Shown piece after piece: positions 32,298-45,062 of a DNA stretch of 64,000 bases. Made by a program: the position numbers and the translations under genes. Source of the stretch: Chamaecyparis obtusa (taxonomy: Eukaryota > Streptophyta > Pinopsida > Cupressales > Cupressaceae); the NCBI GenBank assembly GCA_027943335.1, contig BSBK01014835.1, forward strand, positions 2,501 through 66,500, read 5' to 3'. Position 1 is the stretch's first letter. Every line of letters begins with the position of its first letter. The notes beneath the pieces are model-generated. The model was not told where the DNA came from and did not search any database. It saw nothing but the letters and a program-made list of their open reading frames with translations.

Positions 32298-33300
32298 TGT
32301 GAGGACATCATAGTATAAATGAGATGAGCAACAAAGAGATAAAGGATATTTTGAAAGAGAAAATATGAAATAGAAGAGCAATCCAATAAAGACCCTAAGT
32401 GCAAGCATAAGGTGGCAACTCGAGATGAAAATCCTTGTGTACAACAACAAATCCTTGCAAAGAAGGTATGTCATATTATAAAAGACACAAGATCACAACT
32501 GATATTGACTGCATAAAAAGGAAAAGGGAAGACACATTGAGCTCCCTAAGTCTTTTCTTATGTATAAAAGATATGCACTTACAAGAAAACATAACAAATG
32601 CATGCTAGAAGGATGTAAAAAAGAAACATGCTAGCAAAGGGAGAAAATGCATCCTTGAAAGAAGAAAATAAATAATGATGACCCTGTGCCCCCCAATTGA
32701 GAGAACACGAGGGAATTTTTCCTAATATGATGCCCTCAAGCTCATTATACAAAGAGGTTTTTACATAATGGAGAGAAACATAATAGGAAAAAGAACAGCT
32801 AAGGTCTTCCTTGGATATGAAGAAATTGTATGATATCCAATGTTACATGAAGGAGACTTTTATGAATCAAGTTGTAAACAAATTATCTAAATTCAACACA
32901 ATAACAAAGAGAATTCTTATTAGAATAATGAAAAGAGCATGAAAATTCACCATTAGGATTGTGTGGGTTTTGACGGAATCTATAAGGAAATATTATCCTA
33001 GAATGATACTTGATATTTATATAAATTCATCTAGCCAAAGCTTTAGAGTCATCATAAGGTGAAGGATCATGAAATGGTGTTGGAAAGAGAAACTCCAAAG
33101 GTGGTTTTGGTTGAGAGATAGGGTTAGCTTGAGGCACATGATACTCTTTAGGAGGATTAGGAGGAACATTAGGGTTATAGTCACTGAATCCTGGATCATG
33201 TTGGGTAGAAGGTAATTTATCTTGAGGCTTATGAATAGAAGTATGAATGGTTTCTCTACCCGAAGATCTTCATCCTTATTATCTATAGACTCCTACATCA
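32298..33300 (-). other. Continuation of the 22576-24402 host sequence, with a Pro-rich frame
   Basis: A-rich DNA like that before 24403. On the minus strand at about 33210-33015 a frame reads HDPGFSDYNPNVPPNPPKEY and continues Pro-rich to a TGA. It may be gag-like or linker sequence of the split minus-strand element; I recognise no domain. A GCCCCCCAATTGAG phrase near 32690 resembles the purine tract and LTR edge (reverse complement) of the same family. Confidence 0.35.
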
Positions 33301-34560
33301 CCTTAAACACTTCCAGTGTTTACCTTCGGTCTCCAATCATGCAGAGTGGTTCACAATTTTCAAGTCCCAATGTCAGCTGACATGCATCATCTCGACAGAG
33401 TTTCTATTTACTTCATAAAGAATGAACTTCCCAAAGTTCCATCAGCCCACCACATGTCTCTAGACATTCTCGCTTCAACAAGGCTCACCGACGCACTTTA
33501 AAAAATATTTTCCTTGGAAAGGACTCCACAACTAATGACCTTTCTAGATAGTTGTTCTCTTTTCGACACTTAGATAGACCTGTACAATTATGACATCTTT
33601 GATTAGGCTTCCATGGGTTTTTGGTTAAGTCCAACTAGAAGGCATGCTGCTATAAACCAATCTAATTCAAACATATTCCCACCGCACAGGAACTTGAGCA
33701 ATCCATGCCAGATTTCTTGGCATGCCAATCAATTGTAACTAAATTATAATAATTTTGAGATCAGTTTCGACTGAGGTTTGTTCTATAAAACCCTAATGAT
33801 TTGTAAGAACAAAAGGTTGGAATATTAGACTTTGGTTATGTAGGCAAATGTTAAAACTATATCATTTGCAAGGTTTTTACCTTTCTGAGAACAAGACCCT
33901 ATGACTTGTAGTCCAGGGGTGTATACTGTAACACATACTTCTAGGGCGTTAATCTCTCTCACCTTGGCATGTTTTCTCTTAATAAATCATGTGACTGTGT
34001 ACTGAGTGCCTTTTCCTTTTTTATTAATCACTGTGCCATGTGTTGAAATTTCATAGCTGTGATCCAATTTGTTCATTTTTTTGTAGTGTGCTCCTCGGGA
34101 AGATGAATTTTAGGAAGTGCAGTCTTCTATTTTGACCCTTATTTAGGCTATTTTTGTCTGCCTCTGTATAGAACTGAATACCATGTCCTTTTTTTAGGAG
34201 AATCACACTTACTTTAGGATGAATTTTCCTTAACTCGGACCCTTGTAGTGCCTCCCATGACATGATATGAATGGGTGAGTCCTATGTCTAGGACTTTGGC
34301 TTCTTGTTCTCCGACCAACCATGAAGGGAATGTGGTACACCGTGTCGTGAGTGAGTGACAACACCAGAGATTTGACCAGAGAGGTTAAGCCCCTATGAAT
34401 ACCAGATGACAAATTCCTAGCCTGCCCAAAAAAGATTTGATTCAACATTTTGCCTCCCCTTAGCTTAGGATGTTTGATTGAAGGTAGTTCTCCTCCCTTT
34501 TCCCAAGTGTGTGGTATAAAATTGGTACTCAATTGGAATGCAACCAACACTAAATAAACT
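33301..34560. other. Unassigned region
   Basis: No coding or element motifs recognised. Short open frames at 33316-33501, 34051-34263 and 34230-34550 show no family features. Confidence 0.4.
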
Positions 34561-35434
34561 ATTAACTCAATAATTTAGGTACAAGAGTTCAAATCAAATG
34601 AACAACTAAACCCTCGAAAGTGACTTATTGCTTCCTAGTTGAAGCGAGTTTAATCTTTTTGTAATGCTCATCAAATTGACATGAAGGATTAGTGACTTGA
34701 CTACTCCAAAAATGGAAGATTCAATTCATGAATGAGATGCAATACTTGCATTCACCATTCCAAAATGATCTAAGCAATGCAAAGCTAGAATGAAGCTATA
34801 ATGAAAGATTAAGCTAACAACATTGATACTACTATGAAAGCAAACTAGATAATAATGCAAGATTATTCTAGAAATGAGCTAAATTAAGTATGCAAAAGAG
34901 CTATGAGTGCAAGAAACTATGATGAAAACAACTAAAAACTCGATAATAACAAGATTATGAAAATGCTAGGTGTTGGGAACCCTTTGAGCCAAGGAAGAGA
35001 TTCCTTTTTTTAAAAAGTGCCTCAAGAATGAAGGGTGGAGATTAAGAGGTAAAAGATGTTAGGTAGAGATGAGTGGCGAGAGAGATCAATCCATGTGAGA
35101 GGATTCAAAAAATTTGATTGGCCAAACTTGATTGGAGAATAAGACAAAATAAAAAATCCCTTTTTAATTGTCATCTAATCAAGATTAAGTTACACAATGT
35201 GCTCTTTTAATAAAGGTACTAGGACTTTATATTAAAAGGAAGGTTTTTTTTTACAATTAAATGATTTTTCAAGTTTTGATATTAGAAATGATTTAATTAT
35301 GCAAGGGGGATTATCCAAGTTTCTTACATAACTATGTCTAGTAAATTATTCATTTGAGATTTAAAATTTTGCTTAAGGAAAATTGATCAAAATTAGGGGC
35401 TTAGGTTTTACTAGACAAATTTTGGGTGATTACA
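34561..35434 (-). mobile_element. Possible minus-strand LTR
   Basis: On the minus strand TGTAATCACCC starts at 35434 directly after AGAGGGGCAAA, the same layout (purine tract, AAA, TGTA) as at 22575 and 59018. The other boundary is not found and no partner LTR is present, so this is tentative. Confidence 0.35.
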
Positions 35435-36476
35435 TTTGCCCCTCTTTGAATCAATGTGCGAGCAACACGTTGATTCAAAGAATAAATTGCAGATAAGTCA
35501 GAGAACAGACTGCTACGAAGCAGCGGGACTATTTATGATAAGGAGAAATTGACTTCGAACTTGATCGAATGAAGACCGGTTGGAGATTTAAGAAATCAGC
35601 TCTGAACTTGATTGAGTGAAGACTGATTGAAGATTAAAGAAATCAGGTCTAGACTTGATTGAGAGAAGACTGATGAGAGAGACCAGAGTGTGCAACTTGA
35701 TATGATGCGATGAGATTGAATATCTATCTAAAGATAATGACAACTAACTAGTTTGATATGAAGCAATGAAACTGATCAATGTCAAAAGAGCTTAAGATAA
35801 TTTCTTCGACAAGGATTCTGAAGAATCCAATCACCTGATTGAGAGCAAATATTAGGTTGATATGAGTCTTGATGAACCTAATATGCCCCGAGAATGATGT
35901 CAGATTAATATGGGTCTTGGTGAACTTGGCATGCCCCAAGAGATCAAATAGATGTGTGTCCAAGTGACTTGATATGAAGTGATGAGCTCAGTCTCTCAGA
36001 GAGATATGAAGAATATCAACCTGATATGGTTCCCGATGAAGCTGAGATGCCCCAAGCCATGAAGCTTGAATTAATTTTGTTGATTAGGTTTGATTGTAGA
36101 AGAAGATTTTCTATATTGTCATGTCTCCTCAAGATCAAAATTGAAATGAGGCAGTGGGGTCAAAGTAAGATCCAGCTGATGAAGATCACTAATCAAGATT
36201 AGAAGCAATGTCAAATTGGCAAGATTAGATTACCATCAGATTCAGAATAAATTAGAGCTTGATTTGAGTTGTTTTGAGGTCATGTTGACTAGCTTTGACC
36301 AAAGTTGGACTAAGTTTGATCAGGGTTGACCAAATTAAAATCACTTGGATGTGATAGATTTGAATTGGATTGACCTCAAGAATGCGAGAAATGAAGGTGG
36401 AAGTGAGCAAGAAGTGATAGCGTCAACAATCAATTGCATTTGACCAAGAAGGGTTGACTTTATAATTTGACTAGGT
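35435..36476 (-). other. Probable internal 3' region next to the 35434 LTR
   Basis: Starts with a CCCCTCTTT purine-tract complement. It contains three copies of a GATGAA(C/G)...ATGCCCC(A/G)AG phrase (about 35871, 35925 and 36035) and many TTGAC/TTGACC pentamers near 36280-36480. No gene recognised. Confidence 0.35.
35551..35690. repeat. 47-bp tandem repeat, 3 copies
   Basis: (G/A)(A/G)ACTTGAT(C/T)GA(A/G)(T/A)GAAGAC recurs at 35557, 35604 and 35651, each followed by a (T/A)AAGAAATCAG-type phrase in the first two. Confidence 0.8.
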
Positions 36477-36481
36477 AAATG

Positions 36482-38021
36482 TGTTAGATAACTAAGAGGG
36501 GGGGTGAATCAGTTAAGTCCAATTATCCTACAGTCCCAAACACTCCCTGATGTATAAAACAAATCTTTCAAATAATTTAATCAACTTGGTAAAACTTCAA
36601 ATGTGCCTTTTTGTTCATCTACCGAATAGTAGTAAATTATCTACTGTATTTACCAATCAATCCAGTTATAGTAATGTGTAAAGTAAAATAACAATTCAAC
36701 ACATCCATACACATATAACACTTTAATTTTTAATGTGGAAACCCTGTTAGGGGAAAAACCACCTGGGACCGGTAACCCAAAATAATTTTGAACTGTTCTG
36801 AAGTGAGCTCCGTTAAGAGCCAACCCTGTTAAATGTTACAATAACACACTGTAAGGTGTGACCTGGTTAGAGGATTTATCACTAACGGTTCTTCGTGACC
36901 AAATATTTACGATGGGGTCAACAATAAAACAATCAACATTCATTGAATGTCATATTGAAATAAAAAATATTGTTAAGTCCCACTCGGTTAAAAGATTTAT
37001 CTGTAACAATGGTTAGAATGCGATAGTAATGATTTGCTTCAAATACAACTTTTTTTTGTAGATTCTCATATCCATGCTAAGCTAAAAATACCTCTGGCCA
37101 ATAATGTCAATTCAATCTCTTTGTTTCCTCCAACTCTGTTCTGCTTGGTAATTTCTTTCTCTGACGCTCGATGTTGTCTACAGAATTGCTCGATTCCATC
37201 TTCAACTTGTTTGACCAGCTTCGCATGAATGAAATCTTCTCACACAAATTCCTTCCAGACTTAATAATGAATCTTTTGTCTCCTTTTATAGACATCATAA
37301 ACCGTTTTATTTCCAGCCATAGATTTTGCCTCTTAATCTTCATCGTTAATTTTGTCACTTTAATCTTCCTCGGCAGTTGTGTCAGTAACACGTTTCATTC
37401 TCCTTCATCTGATCATCCTTGAATTTTGTTAGTTATTTGATCATCATAACAAACATTATCTTTGACCTCAGAATCATCATTAATTGTTAAGCTCATCATC
37501 TTTAGTTGACAGTCATATGTTTCATTTATTTCTCTCACTTGGTCAATACCACAATGTGTCGGTGACTTCTAACTCGGTTAACACTATACTCGGTATACAC
37601 TACACTTGCTCGGTGTACACTGTTTCAATTCAGTGTATACTAAGTTCTTCATTTACTGACCACGTAAACTTGTTCATTCTTGACCTTCAATCCATAACAT
37701 AATCATGTAATACAATCAAATCACTAACATAATGTCATAAACTCATCAATAAGTTACCCAATGAATACCATATCCATATCTTCCTCATAGATCTCATCTT
37801 CATGTAGATATCTCATTCCTTCAACATTATTTCCTTCTTTAGATGTTTGTAACCATCATGATAAGTACCATCAAAACTAGTTGACATCAATGACAATATA
37901 TTAACTGATTTAATGTCTCACATATACCTTAGTAGCTTGGTGATTATCAATCGTTATCTTTCAAATATCCAATTAATTGTCAAACTCTCCTTCAAGATAT
38001 TCAATCAGTTGCAGTCTATCA
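36482..38021 (-). mobile_element. Solo LTR with AAATG duplication
   Basis: A 1540-bp segment between AAATG at 36477-36481 and AAATG at 38022-38026. On the minus strand it begins TGATAGACTGC and ends TTATCTAACA. Near its end it has the GATTCACCCCC and GGTTTTTCCCCTAACAGGG phrases shared with the Copia LTRs at 3.5, 51.1 and 57.5 kb. No primer site or gag follows, so it most likely formed by recombination between the two LTRs of one element. Open frames inside it are LTR sequence. Confidence 0.88.
37282..37290 (-). promoter_or_regulatory. Putative TATA box of the solo LTR
   Basis: TATAAAAGG on the minus strand, about 730 bases into the LTR, in the form usual for plant LTR promoters. Confidence 0.6.
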
Positions 38022-38766
38022 AAATGAACTTGGATTTCAATCTCGATCTCGAAAATAGATTCAAGACGCCGAAATTAGCTAAGGGTACAATTTTCATGGC
38101 ATTTCGAGCACTTTGAGTTTTAGGTCAAAATCTATAAAGGGGTCTGCAGGGGTCATTTTCAAATTATTTGCTACAATTGACTTTGAGAGCCCAGAGCCTT
38201 CTAGAGATCGAAAGATATCGATTCTAGTCTATAATCACAAATTTGAGCTTCACAGGCATCACAATCGGCCTCGATCATATGGTGCACTAGTAAGTACTCG
38301 ATCTCAACTTGTGATTGTGTAAATTTTTGTCAACTTTGTTAATTTTTGCACGTGTTTTAGGGTTGTTTAGTTTGTCATGTGATGAAACAGTTTCATTGCA
38401 CCCCTTTTAGTTTGATATCGTACAATAAACTAGAATCATATATTGTATCACACCTTTCTTTTTCTTTCATCGTACAATAGGTACCCTTGCATCGTACAAT
38501 ATGGAGAACTTTATCGTATTGAGGAATCATATCGCACAACTTAATGAGTGTCATCGCACGATAAACTGAAACTTTTTGTTTCATCGCATAAGTCAAATGT
38601 GCACTTTTTGCCTTGTTGAATTATTTTGTTTTCTTTGTAGTGCATTTGTAGCCTTGTAGAGATGCTTAATAAATATAGCTTTGTGATACTTTGATGCTCA
38701 ATATAGATAGATTTTTCTCATGATTTGGATTGATTATTGATGTTTTCCCTTGTGTTTCTTTTGCAG
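38022..38766 (+). other. Region upstream of the plant mobile domain pseudogene
   Basis: No coding frame recognised. The end reads CTTTTGCAG before 38767, an acceptor-like site. A cluster of short repeated motifs lies at 38405-38595. Confidence 0.45.
38405..38595. repeat. Cluster of ATCGTACAATA-like motifs
   Basis: Seven irregularly spaced occurrences of ATCG(T/C)(A)(C)(A)-type words: ATCGTACAATA near 38415, 38468 and 38492, ATCGTATTGA near 38513, ATCGCACAAC near 38530, ATCGCACGATA near 38554, ATCGCATAAG near 38582. Such clustered short words resemble subterminal protein-binding repeats of DNA transposons, which is an interpretation only. Confidence 0.55.
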
Positions 38767-40357
38767 ATGCGAATACCAGATTGTATCTTCTGATGTGCCT
38801 ACCCACAAGCTTTGAGATTGGTTCGTCATCTATCACAACAGGAGTTAGCTATGCTTGATTAGTGTGGGCTTGGGAAGCTCACCACTATGCCTGACATTCG
38901 TGTTAATGACAGGCTATTGACCACATTAGCTGAGAGATTTCACAGTGAGCATAATACCTTCCATTTTCCCACTGGTGAGATTACCATCACTCCCAAGGAT
39001 GTGTATCAGATCCTCAGATTGCCTATAGCTGGGGAGTTAGTATTTTATGATTAGGATATGACAGAGAAGATCATAGTACTGAGGCGAGTCTTTGCTAATG
39101 ATACCATCCTGGATCGACACATCACTTGGGATTACATGTTGAGGTAGTACGACTACGACTATTCATTGGTGTGCATGCTAGTAGGGTTGATTGGTTGTGT
39201 CACTGCACCTGATCACAACCAACATGGGTTTCAGTGCGGCTAGGGTCGGATTTTGTATGAGATGTTGAGAAGGCCTCATATATTCAGCTAGGGAGCCTGC
39301 TTATTATGCCACATGTACAAGGAGCTATATGAGATTGTGTACCGACGGGGCATGAGCATGGTGACATGAGTTATTTTTTCTAGATATGGGCCTGGGACCA
39401 TATCTCCATAGCTCTCCCAGGGACACATGTTGATCGAGGAGTGGGTACGCCATATATTTTTCACTATATAGGTTATATCCACCAGCCCAATTCGAGAAAG
39501 ACTGCATTTTGGAATTGATAGTTAGATGATATGTCTCCTATGGTATGGCGGCCATACATAGGTTGCGAGAGGTGGTTAGGTTCAGTGCAAGAGTTGTCCT
39601 ATATATTTTCCAACAGGACACTAAATTGCAAATATGCTTCTATTATTTTTGAGATATTGTTGTCACTACAATTTTGCATATGTGTATACTTCTATTCTTT
39701 AGTCCTGACATGCTTCATAATTTTGCAGGTGTGCTCCCATAGTTGAGCATTTTTGTATTAGCAAAATTTGGCGCCAGTTCGGTCGAAGGCAGGATACATC
39801 GACCGAGTTTGCAATATATGCTCAGTTTCTAGATGAGGAGGCAGACTGCGGGCCACGACCTTCCTACATAGTTGTCGTACAAGACCTAAGGGATCTTATT
39901 GGGGTCGACTCAGAGTACCTTCCTGATGCCACCGATGTCGGTGTCACCCCTACATACAGATAACACTTGATTGATCACCCCTTTCCAATGTTTATTGATC
40001 CAACTAAGTGAATCCCTAGACCAGATTAAAAGGAGCCACCTGACAATCCACAGGGTAGAGGGGCTGGGAGAGGAGAGAGAGAGAGAGGGAAGAGAGGCAG
40101 AGGACAAGGAGATCCATGGTTTAGCAACAACAGACCCTAGAGTACAGGGCAACATAGGCTGCAGGGAGAGAGGGGATATTTAGGGTCAATGGGAGATGTT
40201 GTTGCTGCAGAGGAGTTGTCATAGGAGGAGGGGGAGAGGTTGGTGAGACAAAGGGTGGACCGAGGATACCTATTGAGGAGAGATCGACAATGGAGACTAT
40301 AGAAGGGTGAGGGGGAGTCGATGAAGAAGGAATCAACAAAGGCACCATCGAATGAGG
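38767..40357 (+). pseudogene. Plant mobile domain (MAIN-like) protein, 5' part
   Basis: A frame of about 250 codons reads LVRHLSQQELAMLD, RVNDRLLTTLAERFHSEHNT, FPTGEITITPKDVYQILRLP and LIEEWVRHIFF, typical of the plant mobile domain (PMD) shared by MAIN-like nuclear proteins and some transposons. After a shift near 39530 it reads VWRPYIGCERW...ELSYIFSNR. A likely intron (39632-39728, acceptor TTTTGCAG) precedes IVEHFCISKIWRQFGRRQD, and a polar tail follows. Nine in-frame stops (eight TAG, one TGA) interrupt the first 690 bases. The expected intron donor reads ATATGC instead of GTATGC. The gene is further split by an LTR element at 40363. PMD proteins act in the nucleus and have been linked to silencing and development. 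Confidence 0.8.
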
Positions 40358-40362
40358 CACTG

Positions 40363-43300
40363 TGTAATACCCCTCCCATAGTTTTCTTTTCAGTTTAATT
40401 GGCTAGATTCTTTTGGCCACTTTTCATGTGTGTATTAGATCTTCATATATATTTGATGCTATTTATGTTTATAGTTTTACTGACCCCATACTTGCATGTG
40501 TATGGTTGACGTATATATTTTATATTTTTGTTTGATGTGCCTGATATGGTTGAGGGACATAGTCGTAGTTACTTGCTTGTGAGATCCACACGATTGGCCG
40601 ATCCTCGCCATTGCTTGTTATATATTTATACATGTATGTACATACTCATCTTTTATGCAAAATTTTAGGTATCAGGCATCGACTTCTCTGAATTGTTAGG
40701 ATGAATGTTCCCTATCACAATATCTCAATGGTAAGAGACATTAATTATCCTAAAATAGTAGACGAGTATCTGATTTTCTACCTATCTGAATTCGTCAAGG
40801 TGACGTAAATTCGTGAGCTCTTCCTTTAGGCTTGATTGTTGCATTTTGGTTTAGTTGATTTTGCTTCATGCTTGAATGTCATGTGGTTTGATGTGGTTTT
40901 GGTGTTAAAATGGATTGGGAAATTAATTAAGATTAATTAAATGAGATTAAATAATTACACCTTATGATACATTAAAATATTAATATAAGGTTAATTAATT
41001 AATGAGAATTAATTAATTACCTATGTTTAATAAATAATTTAATTGCAAAGTCAAAATTAATTAATTCAAAAATTTAATAATTATTAAATAAAAATTAAAT
41101 TTAAATGTACAATTTGAGTGAAGTGGTTATTAGTTGAGTTGCATATTTTAAATTAAATAATGCAACTTAAAAAACACTTTATTATAAAAGTAGAACTTAA
41201 CCTTTTAAAATCAAGTTGAGTTAAAGTGACATCAAGTTGAAGAAAATTAAATAAATAATTCTTTTAATAAATTAAAGTTGATAAAAACAATGTTGGAGTT
41301 GAGTTCTCATTTTTGAGATTTTAAGTTAAATAATTCTTTTATTATTTTTAAAGTGGAGATCGTCTTATTTTTTAAATTGCATTCTTTCAATGTTGGTATT
41401 TGAGTTTTCTATATAAGAGAGTTAGAAGACCATTTAGAGAGAGAATTCAATCAGGTTTTAAAGAATTTTCTCTTGAAATTTTTTTGGAAGATTAAAGTTT
41501 TGGTATTTTTGAAAACTTTGGGTTTTCAAGATTTGGAATTGATTTTCAATTCAGCTTTATGTATTAAGGTAGGCTTTAAAATCTTCAAAATTTTTTTATT
41601 AAAATTATTGTCTTCTTCATGTTTGATTAGATCTTTTGTGTAAATGATGAGCGTTTATTAAAAATATGTGTTTCTTTGATAATACAAAATGTTAGGGAAT
41701 TGTTTGGAAGAACAATTTGATTAGGATTTTCTTTAAAAGTTTTGCCTTGATTTGTTTTCAATTATGACATTCCATGGTTTTGAAGGTTTTGAAAGAGTTC
41801 ATTTTTACAGAAAATGCATGCTTTTGAAATAGAAATATAGAGTTGTGTGTTATTTAATGAAGATATATTTAGTTACATGTTATTAGGAAAGATATATTCA
41901 GTTGCATGTTATTTAGGGAATATATATTGAATTGCATGTTAGTTAGAAAATATATTTTCAGTTGTATGTTATTTAAAGAAGATATATTCAGGTGCATGTT
42001 ATTTAGAAAAGATATATTCAATTGTATGTTATTTAAAGAAGATATATTCAGTTGCATGTTATTTAGAAAAGATATTTTCAGTTGCATGTTATTTAAAGAA
42101 GATATATTCAGTTGCATGGTATTTAGGGAAGATATATTCAATTGCATGTTATTTACGAAAGATATATTTAATTACATGTTATTTAAGGAAGATATATTCA
42201 GTTGCAGGTTATTTAATGAAGATATATTGAGTTGCATGTTATTTATGAAATATATATTCAGTTGCATGTTATTTAATGAAGATATATTGAGTTGCATGTT
42301 ATTTAGGGAAGATATTTTTAGTTGTATGTTATTTAAACAAGATATATATTCAATTGCATATTATTTAGGAAAGATATATTTAATTGTATTTTATTTAAGG
42401 AAGATATATTCAATTGCATGTTACTTAGGAATGATATATTTAGTTGCATGTTATTTAAGGAAGATATATTCAGTTGCATGTTATTTAGGAAAGATATATT
42501 TAGTTGCATGTTATTTGAGAAAGATATATTTATTTGCATGTAGTGGTATTCTATTTTTAGAAGAAAAAAAAATTAAAATCATACTCGAGAATTTTTTTAG
42601 AAAAATAAAAATAAGAATAATAATGATATATAATTAAATATTATTTGATGAGAATTTAATATTGATGTGTTTATTATTGAATTTTTTGGTTGTTGTGCTT
42701 GATTGTCAATATGGGTAGCATTAAGTTGGCTTTTAGGAATTGTTACCAGAGGCTTGAGGTTTTATCTTTTTAGTTTGGCATAGATAGTTACAATGTTTGT
42801 AATGTGATATTGGTTTCAATCTTTTTACCCAACCTTTGTTCATTTTAAGCTTATTAGTTATTGAATTTTTTGAGAGAGTATGTGTTTATGATGTTATGGT
42901 TTGACGACCAGTGTGTAATTGTGGGATTATGGTTTGAGGACCACTGTGAGTTCTAGTTATCTTTTATGGAACTGAAATTGGTTATTGTTGTTTATTTGAT
43001 TTGTAAAATCTATTTATGACTCGTGGACCTAGGGGAGGTTAAATAGGTGCATCTTAAGGGAGTGACTTATAATAAGGGTTCAAGACTTAAAGTGGTCAGT
43101 ACTAGGATAACCTATTGTAAGTTGTGTAATAAGTGATAATTTAATAAATTTGTTAGATAAATATTAAATAAGATAATTGTGTGTCTCGCCCATGCCTTAA
43201 GTGCTTGTATAGGCTAAGGATGAGAATGAGATGATACCTAAAAAGTAGGTATGATTAGAATTCCTCGTCTTCATAAGAGGGTATTTTGGTTTTGCATGGA

Positions 43301-44251
43301 TCATGTTGAGGGTTCAGAGTCTAGAGTGACCAGTCTAATGTAACTCAATCTAATAAACGCTTGAGGGCCCGGGGTCTAGAAAGACCAGTCTAGGATAACT
43401 CAAGTAGTTGTCCATGTGATGACACTCCTATAGTATATAGCTTAATTCTCCTTAGTTTCTGCATTTGCCTTTGGTGGTATGTCTTTGGTATTTAGTATTT
43501 GGTGTTTTGGTACTTGGTATTTTGATATTTATTATCTTTTCTTTATCATTAGTTGGTGGTACTTTTTGAGATAGAGAGCCTTCATGATCCATTGTTTAGT
43601 TATTTTGATGTGTTGGATTTTGTGATTGTTATCTGAGTGAGGTCTGTTGTTATCTCCTCAGCACAGTGAGAGTGGACCTTTGGTTCCACGTGGTTAGGTG
43701 GTAGTGATTCTATTACCATTGAGATTTTGATGTCTGATGATGCTGGATGATGCTTGTATCAGTTACCTTCTTCTTTTTCTTCATTGGATGCTTGTTCACA
43801 TCTATCTTAAGGTGTTATATTTGTACCTTGTATTAGTATTTTAAATGTGATAATTTTAGGATGTTTTACTATACTTTGTACTCGGTTATTGTTACATACA
43901 CTATGACTTGTGTAGTGGATGTTGTTTCATTATGTGTATCTTGATGTATCAGTTGTGTGTATGTGGTCATTTATATGAGGTTGTACTTGTTATTCATTTG
44001 CATTATATGGAGATTGTATATTATTTGTTGTATTTAGTAGATTAATTAACTTACATAATTCTACGTCATGGAACCCTTAGTTTTTGTAATATATAAATGA
44101 GTTACAATTGTAAGTATGTATTGTCTTATGTTATATTTTTTCCGCTTTGTTATTTATTATTGTTTGTAAACTTTTAAGAAAAAAATTATTTTGTAAACAT
44201 AGCAACATTTTTTAGGTTAAATCATCTTGGATTCTCTGGCGGGACATTACA
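40363..44251 (+). repeat. 5' LTR (3.9 kb) of the LARD-like element
   Basis: Begins TGTAATACCCCTCCCA and ends GCGGGACATTACA directly before the primer site. Collinear with the 3' LTR over its full length, with scattered differences, a ~36-base indel near 40733/45436 and a different number of minisatellite units. Confidence 0.93.
41841..42531 (+). repeat. 30-bp minisatellite in the 5' LTR, 23 units
   Basis: Unit consensus AGTTGCATGTTATTTA followed by (G/A)(G/A)(A)AAGATATATTC. Nearly all units are exactly 30 bases (one 29, one 32), so three-base phase is largely kept, and long open frames without stops appear on both strands (for example 41906-42637). The implied 10-residue repeats are low-complexity. 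Confidence 0.97.
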
Positions 44252-44253
44252 TT

Positions 44254-44265
44254 TGGTATCAGAGC
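44254..44265 (+). other. Primer binding site (initiator tRNA-Met type)
   Basis: TGGTATCAGAGC two bases after the 5' LTR. Confidence 0.92.
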
Positions 44266-45050
44266 CCGAGTTTCTACATTGAGATCTCTAGGAGTTTATA
44301 CGGCCACTAGATGTCTAAACAGTTGAAAATTTGAAACAAAACTTAGACATATAACTCTTTTATATTTCAGACTATTATTTATAAACCTAGAGGTATGAAA
44401 TTAGACTTGTATGTTCGAATTGGATTTTATACAAGTATTGCATTAACTAGGTACACATGAACCTCTCGAGTTATTATTTGATATAAATACAAATGTGTGT
44501 TTTATACAATTGATTGCTATATATTTTCTATAATAATGAATGAATAAAGATTTAGATCTATTTAAATTGTTAAATAATGAATGGTCGATCAATGTGATTT
44601 TTGGTTTATTCTTAAACTAAAATTATATTGCTTTTAATGACTATATGTATGTTAGATATTGACAGATCCAGAACAATATAAGAATAAACAGTTATGTGCA
44701 GAAATAAAAAAAGAAAACAATTTGAATACAGATAACACACAGATTTAACGTGGTTCACCCAAGCCCTGGACTACATCTACCTACACAGTCGTCCAACCTT
44801 TCTTATTATCTAGCAAAAATAGTATACCAACATACAATGCATTATACATCTCAGCCACTTAACATGCATTTTAGGTCCACAGTATCAACACCCACTACAT
44901 GATTAGTCGCCACAATACCAACAATATCATGTCCTTATTTTTCGACTTGTTTATAGATATCATTTTTTCTTTTGTCTTAGTAAGATGCTTCGTGATTGAG
45001 AGATGCATATCCTTATTTGTTTGTAGGCTTCCAAGAGTAAACCTAATTTT

Positions 45051-45062
45051 AGGGGAGGTGGA
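45051..45062 (+). other. Polypurine tract
   Basis: AGGGGAGGTGGA directly before the 3' LTR, the expected place for plus-strand priming. Confidence 0.8.

Larger units (their letters stand above)
44252..45062 (+). other. Internal domain of the LARD-like element
   Basis: 811 bases with no gag-pol motif and no long frame. Around 44690-44900 it contains CACAGATTTAACGTGGTTCA, a phrase common near the ends of other plant LTRs, so it may include a fragment of an unrelated element. Confidence 0.75.

Noticed and set aside
41906..42637. 243-codon open frame and matching minus-strand frames in the minisatellite
   Set aside because: The frames exist because the unit is 30 bases without stops in three of six frames. 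The 10-residue repeats are low-complexity and occur on both strands, so I do not call a gene.
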